Virus record (IMG/VR): IMGVR_UViG_3300022745_000145
Coordinates: 1 to 23,189 of that record
Strand: one strand, 5' to 3'
Length of the DNA stretch: 23,189 bases
Source: a virus
Below, one piece after another: positions 19,697 through 23,189 of this stretch (positions within the stretch are counted from its first letter, which is position 1; each line of letters opens with the position of its first letter). The position numbers and the translations under genes were made by a program. Below the pieces are notes generated by a model. It ran no database searches. It worked only from the letters and a program-made list of their open reading frames with translations, and was not told the DNA's origin.

Positions 19697-21378
19697 GCTG
19701 CAACCTCCAGCGCCTGGCGCTCGTCGTAGTTGGCTGCAGCTATGGCGCGGGCCATCGGTGGTGGCACGCTGTTGCCGCACATCCGCACCTGGGCCGTCTT
19801 GGTCATCGGGCGGCCATCGGCGCCGCGGTCGATGATGTAGCTGTCAGGGAAGCCCTGGGCCCGGTAGAGCTCGCGCGGGGCCAGCATGCGCAGGCCGATG
19901 TCCACGATGGCGTAGGCCTCGCCCTTGACCATCACCAGGCCGAATCGGTCCTTGGTGGTGATGGTGTGCAGCGGGCCCAGCAGCTGCGGGTCTTGGTCGC
20001 TGCCGTAGTACTTGATCAGGAAGGCGCGCACCTCGGCGTGGTGCAGGCCCTGCGCGCTCACCGTGTGCACTGGCTCATTGCTGCCGCTGCCCACGTTGTC
20101 GCCGCGCAGCTTGACCAGGTTGCTGGTCACCAGGCCGGCCGGCACACCGCTGGCCGTGATGGTGTTGATCGGTTGGGCCACGTCGCGGATGCCGTGGCTG
20201 AAGCGGGCCTTGCCGTCCTTGCCTTCCCCATGGCCCATGTGCACCAGGTTGGCGGTGACCAGGCTGTGATGGTCGACCGTGGTCACGGTGCCGGTGGGCT
20301 TGTCGATCGCCTGGCCCACAACGCCGCCGTAGTGCTTGGCCAGCATGGCGGTCACCAGGGCGTGCTTCTGGCCGCCCACCACGGTGCCCAGGGGCTTGTC
20401 CAGGCCGGGCGCGCGCGGGGCCTGCCCTGGGCGCTCGCCATAGCCGGTTTGCACCAGCGTGGGTGAGCACAGCGCGAAGCTGCCGCCCTCGGGCGTGGCC
20501 GTGACGGTGCGCAGCGGCTTGCCCAGGGGGTCCAGGCCATCGCGTGAGCGGTTGGCGAACTCCACGATGAAGGGCTCGGCCGCGTCGATCACATAGCGCT
20601 GGATACCCTTGGCGATGCGGCGCATGGTGGCCTCTGCCAGGGGGCGCTCGCGCTCGAAAATGCTGGGCGCCGGGATGCTCCAGTCAATGCAATCCGCAGC
20701 GGTGCGCCAGGGCTGCAGCTTGCGCTGCTTCACGGGCAGGCTGTCAGGGGCGCCATGGGTGGGCGTGGGCCAGACGATGGGCAGGCCGTCGCGGCGGGCC
20801 ACCAGAAACAGGCGCTTGCGGATTGTGGGCGTGCCGTAGTCGCAGGCGCGCAGCTCGCGCCACTCGACGGCATAGCCCAGGTTGCGCAGCTGGGCCACCC
20901 AGCGGCGGAAGGTGGCGCCCTTGCGCTCTGGGCACGGCTGGCCGTCTTCGTTGAGCGGGCCCCAGTGCTGGAACTCTTCGACGTTTTCCAGGCAGATCAC
21001 CCGGGGCTGCACCTCGCGGGCCCAGCGGCACACCACCCAGGCCAGGCCACGGCGGCGGCGGGCCTTGTTGCGGTCGCGGTAGGGCTTGCCGCCCCGGGCC
21101 TTGCTGTGGAAGGTGCAGTCCGGGCTGGCCCACAGCAGGCCCACGGGCTGGCCGCCGGTCACGGTCACCGGGTCCACCTCGAAGACGTCAGACACGAAGT
21201 GCTGGGTTTGAGGGTGGTTGGCCTGGTGCAGGCTCACTGCCTCGGGGTCATGGTTGACGGCGATGTCAACGTGGCGGCCAATGGCTTGCTCGATGCCAGT
21301 GCTGGCGCCACCGCCGCCGGCGAACAGGTCCACCACCAGTTCGTGGGCGATGGGCAGAAGGAATTGGGGCTGCAGCAT
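19693..21378 (-). CDS. C5 cytosine DNA methyltransferase (Dcm family)
   Basis: A 561-residue enzyme that would methylate cytosines in phage DNA, probably against host restriction. Motif I is DLFAGGGGASTG (17-28), the catalytic Cys88 is in WASPDCTFHS (motif IV), ENV at 131-133 (motif VI), TIRKRLFLVARR (motif VIII), and near the end CGNSVPPPMARAI (motifs IX/X). Between VIII and IX the target-recognition region holds about six ~33-residue repeats beginning with P-x-x-T-[IV]-[TS] (for example KPTGTVTTVDHHSLVTANLV and QPINTITASGVPAGLVTSNLV). The family is common in betaproteobacterial phages. ATG 21378 starts one base after the previous stop. No restriction endonuclease is nearby, so it is an orphan enzyme. 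Confidence 0.9.
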   Translation of the reverse strand: MLQPQFLLPIAHELVVDLFAGGGGASTGIEQAIGRHVDIAVNHDPEAVSLHQANHPQTQHFVSDVFEVDPVTVTGGQPVGLLWASPDCTFHSKARGGKPYRDRNKARRRRGLAWVVCRWAREVQPRVICLENVEEFQHWGPLNEDGQPCPERKGATFRRWVAQLRNLGYAVEWRELRACDYGTPTIRKRLFLVARRDGLPIVWPTPTHGAPDSLPVKQRKLQPWRTAADCIDWSIPAPSIFERERPLAEATMRRIAKGIQRYVIDAAEPFIVEFANRSRDGLDPLGKPLRTVTATPEGGSFALCSPTLVQTGYGERPGQAPRAPGLDKPLGTVVGGQKHALVTAMLAKHYGGVVGQAIDKPTGTVTTVDHHSLVTANLVHMGHGEGKDGKARFSHGIRDVAQPINTITASGVPAGLVTSNLVKLRGDNVGSGSNEPVHTVSAQGLHHAEVRAFLIKYYGSDQDPQLLGPLHTITTKDRFGLVMVKGEAYAIVDIGLRMLAPRELYRAQGFPDSYIIDRGADGRPMTKTAQVRMCGNSVPPPMARAIAAANYDERQALEVAA

Positions 21379-21379
21379 G

Positions 21380-21883
21380 TCAAAACTCCCACATGAGGTG
21401 AATGCCGCCAGCCCGGTGGTGTTGTGCTGGGAATGCCGCCACGCGCAACCCACCTGGCAGGCCGATGGATGGCACGGCGATGGGCTGCGGCTTGCCGTAG
21501 CCGGTGGCCACGGCGGTGGTGATATCCACCGGGCCCACGCTCACCGTGTAGCCGGCATAGACGGTGGGGCGGCTCTCGCTGTTGAGGTAGGTGCCGGCGG
21601 TGTAGCCGCTGCAATTGGCCCAGGCGCCAGGGTTGACGCTTCGCAGGTGCTTCTTGGTGCGCTGCACTGGGGGTGCCGCCGGCGGCCCTTCAGCGATCAC
21701 CATGTACACCTGAAAGCTGTTGACAAGGTCGCGCCACTGCGGGTGCTCAGGTGGCCGGGGCGCGTCCTCATAGCTGTTGCCCATGTGGTGCGTGGCCAGG
21801 TGCAGGCCGAAGCTGCAGGCCTGGGCCGGCTCCATGGCTGCCGTGAACATGGCGGCGAACAGGGCCATGGCGATACGCGTCAT
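21380..21883 (-). CDS. Exported phage protein, possible beta-barrel
   Basis: A 167-residue protein starting at ATG 21883 in an ATGA overlap. The N-terminus MTRIAMALFAAMFTAAMEPAQA looks like a signal peptide with cleavage after AQA. The mature part contains NCSGYTAGTYLNSESRP, TVYAGYTVSVGPVDITTAVATG and a final IHLMWEF ending in Phe, as outer-membrane proteins do. Phage proteins with the pattern YxNSExRxSVYAGY...GxVTGY are familiar from early regions; the function is unknown, perhaps cell-surface change during infection or lysogeny. Confidence 0.65.
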   Translation of the reverse strand: MTRIAMALFAAMFTAAMEPAQACSFGLHLATHHMGNSYEDAPRPPEHPQWRDLVNSFQVYMVIAEGPPAAPPVQRTKKHLRSVNPGAWANCSGYTAGTYLNSESRPTVYAGYTVSVGPVDITTAVATGYGKPQPIAVPSIGLPGGLRVAAFPAQHHRAGGIHLMWEF

Positions 21884-22191
21884 GCCTTGACCCTCCAGCC
21901 CCACAGGATGGTGTTGCCACCGCTGCGGCTGTCGTCGTAGCGGTCAATCGGGCGCCAGCCGCAGGCCTCCAGCACGGCGTGCTGGCGCCGGTTGTCGCCG
22001 GCAGTGGTGCACTGGGCGTAGTTGTAGCCAAGCTCGGCCAGGATGCGGTTTTGCTCCTGCTTGAGCTTCTTAGCAAAGCCCTGGCCGCGCATGTGCGCGT
22101 GGACGAAAAACGAATGGCAGTGCGCAACCTGAGGCTGATTTGGTATGGCCTCGATGCAGAAGGCGCCGAAGGGGAATGCGAAGCGGCTCAC
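21880..22191 (-). CDS. GNAT-like acetyltransferase
   Basis: A 103-residue protein. I chose GTG 22191, preceded by GGAGGC and overlapping the previous stop (GTGA). HSFFVHAHMRGQGFAKKLKQEQ has the R-G-x-G-x-A acetyl-CoA loop followed by a helix, and LGYNYAQCTTAGDNRRQHAVLEACGWRP resembles the C-terminal N-x-x-x-x-x-x-L-x-x-x-G-W part of GNAT folds. It is short for the family (usually ~140 or more) and lacks a long N-terminal part, as many phage GNAT proteins do. Substrate unknown. Confidence 0.65.
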   Translation of the reverse strand: MSRFAFPFGAFCIEAIPNQPQVAHCHSFFVHAHMRGQGFAKKLKQEQNRILAELGYNYAQCTTAGDNRRQHAVLEACGWRPIDRYDDSRSGGNTILWGWRVKA

Positions 22192-22502
22192 GCTGCCTCC
22201 GTGGTTGTGTTGCAGTTGGCGGCGCCAGCGCGGGCTGCGCGGCGGGCGCGGGCCTCGGCGGTGCCGCCCTTGCCTGCGTTGGGTGGTGGCGGCAGGTCGG
22301 CCACCGGCCGCGACTCGCACCACTCGTTGATCTCGCGCCGAAGCCAGCGGCTGCTGGCCTTCGACACCTGCCGTGGGCGCGGCGCATCGCCTGCATTGAT
22401 CAGGGCCCACCAGGTGGTCAGGCCCAGCTGCACGGCGTGCAGTACCTGCTCGGTGTCCATGTAGATCGATGGTTCGTGAATGCGTGGTGAGGTGCCGGCC
22501 AT
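22188..22502 (-). CDS. AlpA-like helix-turn-helix regulator / excisionase candidate
   Basis: A 104-residue protein. ATG 22502 is taken as start; ATG 22460 is also possible. Residues about 15-60 (MDTEQVLHAVQLGLTTWWALINAGDAPRPRQVSKASSRWLRREINEWC) follow the AlpA/MerR-type winged-helix pattern: helix, turn, recognition helix ending INAG-x-x-P-x-P, strand and a W-L-x-x-E-I-x-x-W helix. The tail is Ala/Arg-rich. AlpA proteins activate or act as excisionase near P4-type integrases. Here it opens the packed part of the early operon, 53 bases after the DUF2303 gene. Confidence 0.7.
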   Translation of the reverse strand: MAGTSPRIHEPSIYMDTEQVLHAVQLGLTTWWALINAGDAPRPRQVSKASSRWLRREINEWCESRPVADLPPPPNAGKGGTAEARARRAARAGAANCNTTTEAA

Positions 22503-22555
22503 GACGGTGCTCAACAGATCAAGGGTGGTGCGGTGCGGGTATGGGTGGCGCGTGA

Positions 22556-23188
22556 TCAGCGGCAGGCGCCGGTCAGCAGGGGCATGCCGCCAATGCCTTC
22601 GCGCACCTTCTGGATCAGCTCCTTCGCTGCGGCTTCGTGAGAGCGATCCGGGCGGATCAGCTCGTACCAGAAGCTCACCTTGCCCTGGCTGGTGCGGTAC
22701 TTCAGGCGGGCGTCGATGACGTAGCCTGGGCCGGCCCAAAACACAGGGATGCCGATCGTGAAGCGCTCAAACAGCCGCATGTGCTGGATGGTCTTCTCGT
22801 CTTCGGCCTCGATGTATTCCAGGCGCACGCTGCCGTCTTGCAGGCGCTGGGTGCTGCGCATGCGCTTCTCACTGCTGCTCTCGAAGTTGGCCGCCATCTG
22901 CATCATGTCGCTGCTGCTGGGGCGGCCTTCCTTGGCTGTGATGTCCAGTTCCTGGCGCTCCAGGAAGGCGGCAAAGTCCAGCTGGGGCATGGTCTTGGTG
23001 TCGTTGCCCGTCCAGATCTTCCATTCGTTGCTGGCGCGCGGCACGAACACGGCCTGGTGGCGGCGCCAGCCTGCCGTGCCCTTCACGTGCTCATCGAACA
23101 CGGCGCGGAAGCCCAGCTTGAAGGTGGCCGGGTCGAAGTCGCACCAGACCACGGTGCCGTCGGTGGTGTGCCGCGCCACGTAGCTCAG
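22556..23188 (-). CDS. DUF2303 (YfdQ-like) protein, 5' end outside window
   Basis: The frame is open to the window edge (in-frame LSY precedes the GTG at 23179), so the start is missing; about 210 residues are visible. The sequence (SYVARHTTDGTVVWCDFDPATF, FRAVFDEHV.GTAGWRRHQAVFVP, MPQLDFAAFLERQ, MMQMAANFESSSEKRMRS and FWAGPGYVIDARLKYR) matches DUF2303 proteins, found next to recombination and single-strand-binding genes in phage early regions. Function unknown. The 53-base gap after its stop has no clear terminator. Confidence 0.85.
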   Translation of the reverse strand: MSYVARHTTDGTVVWCDFDPATFKLGFRAVFDEHVKGTAGWRRHQAVFVPRASNEWKIWTGNDTKTMPQLDFAAFLERQELDITAKEGRPSSSDMMQMAANFESSSEKRMRSTQRLQDGSVRLEYIEAEDEKTIQHMRLFERFTIGIPVFWAGPGYVIDARLKYRTSQGKVSFWYELIRPDRSHEAAAKELIQKVREGIGGMPLLTGACR

Positions 23189-23189
23189 G

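Overview
The window is phage or prophage DNA from a high-GC host. The gene families (fused protease-capsid protein, P4-type integrase, DUF1566 proteins, DUF2303) and the E. coli-like LexA and IHF motifs fit a betaproteobacterium, probably Burkholderiales. This host call is inference from familiarity, not from a search. The order is late genes (+), then integrase and a putative attP, then early/accessory genes (-). No bacterial host gene lies beside the integrase, so the sequence reads like the circular or virion gene order, or like a contig that crosses attP.

Left part (1-11.3 kb, + strand): the C-terminal part of a prohead protease/major capsid fusion, a DUF2190 decoration protein, head-tail joining and tail-terminator-like proteins, the tail tube, a tail assembly chaperone pair joined by a textbook -1 frameshift signal, a 1473-residue tape measure, one AT-rich tail protein, then a compact lysis module (three small membrane proteins and a P21-type E-C-T endolysin) closed by a strong intrinsic terminator. 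The usual tail-tip genes (gpM/L/K/I/J-like) are missing between tape measure and lysis genes.

Middle (11.36-13.35 kb): a small minus-strand gene under a near-consensus LexA box, then a ~315-bp region with five copies of a GCGTAG-based arm-type repeat, two palindromes and two IHF-like sites. I read it as attP. The tyrosine integrase follows immediately.

Right part (13.3-23.19 kb, - strand): a tightly packed leftward operon with many 4-bp ATGA/GTGA overlaps. Read in transcription order it has DUF2303 (cut by the window edge), an AlpA-like regulator, a GNAT-like protein, an exported protein, a C5 cytosine DNA methyltransferase, four small phage proteins, a complete diversity-generating retroelement (DGR), a DHH/DHHA1 phosphoesterase, a Cys-rich protein, a small conserved phage protein, an attC-like integron recombination site, and three more small proteins including a ribbon-helix-helix candidate.

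The DGR is the main find. One template repeat (16732-16836) feeds two tandem target genes of the DUF1566/C-type-lectin kind. All 26 TR/VR differences that I count within the variable stretch fall at template adenines. An Avd gene and a DGR-type reverse transcriptase complete it. The template lies inside the open reading frame of the reverse transcriptase, and the targets sit in the early operon, not next to tail genes.
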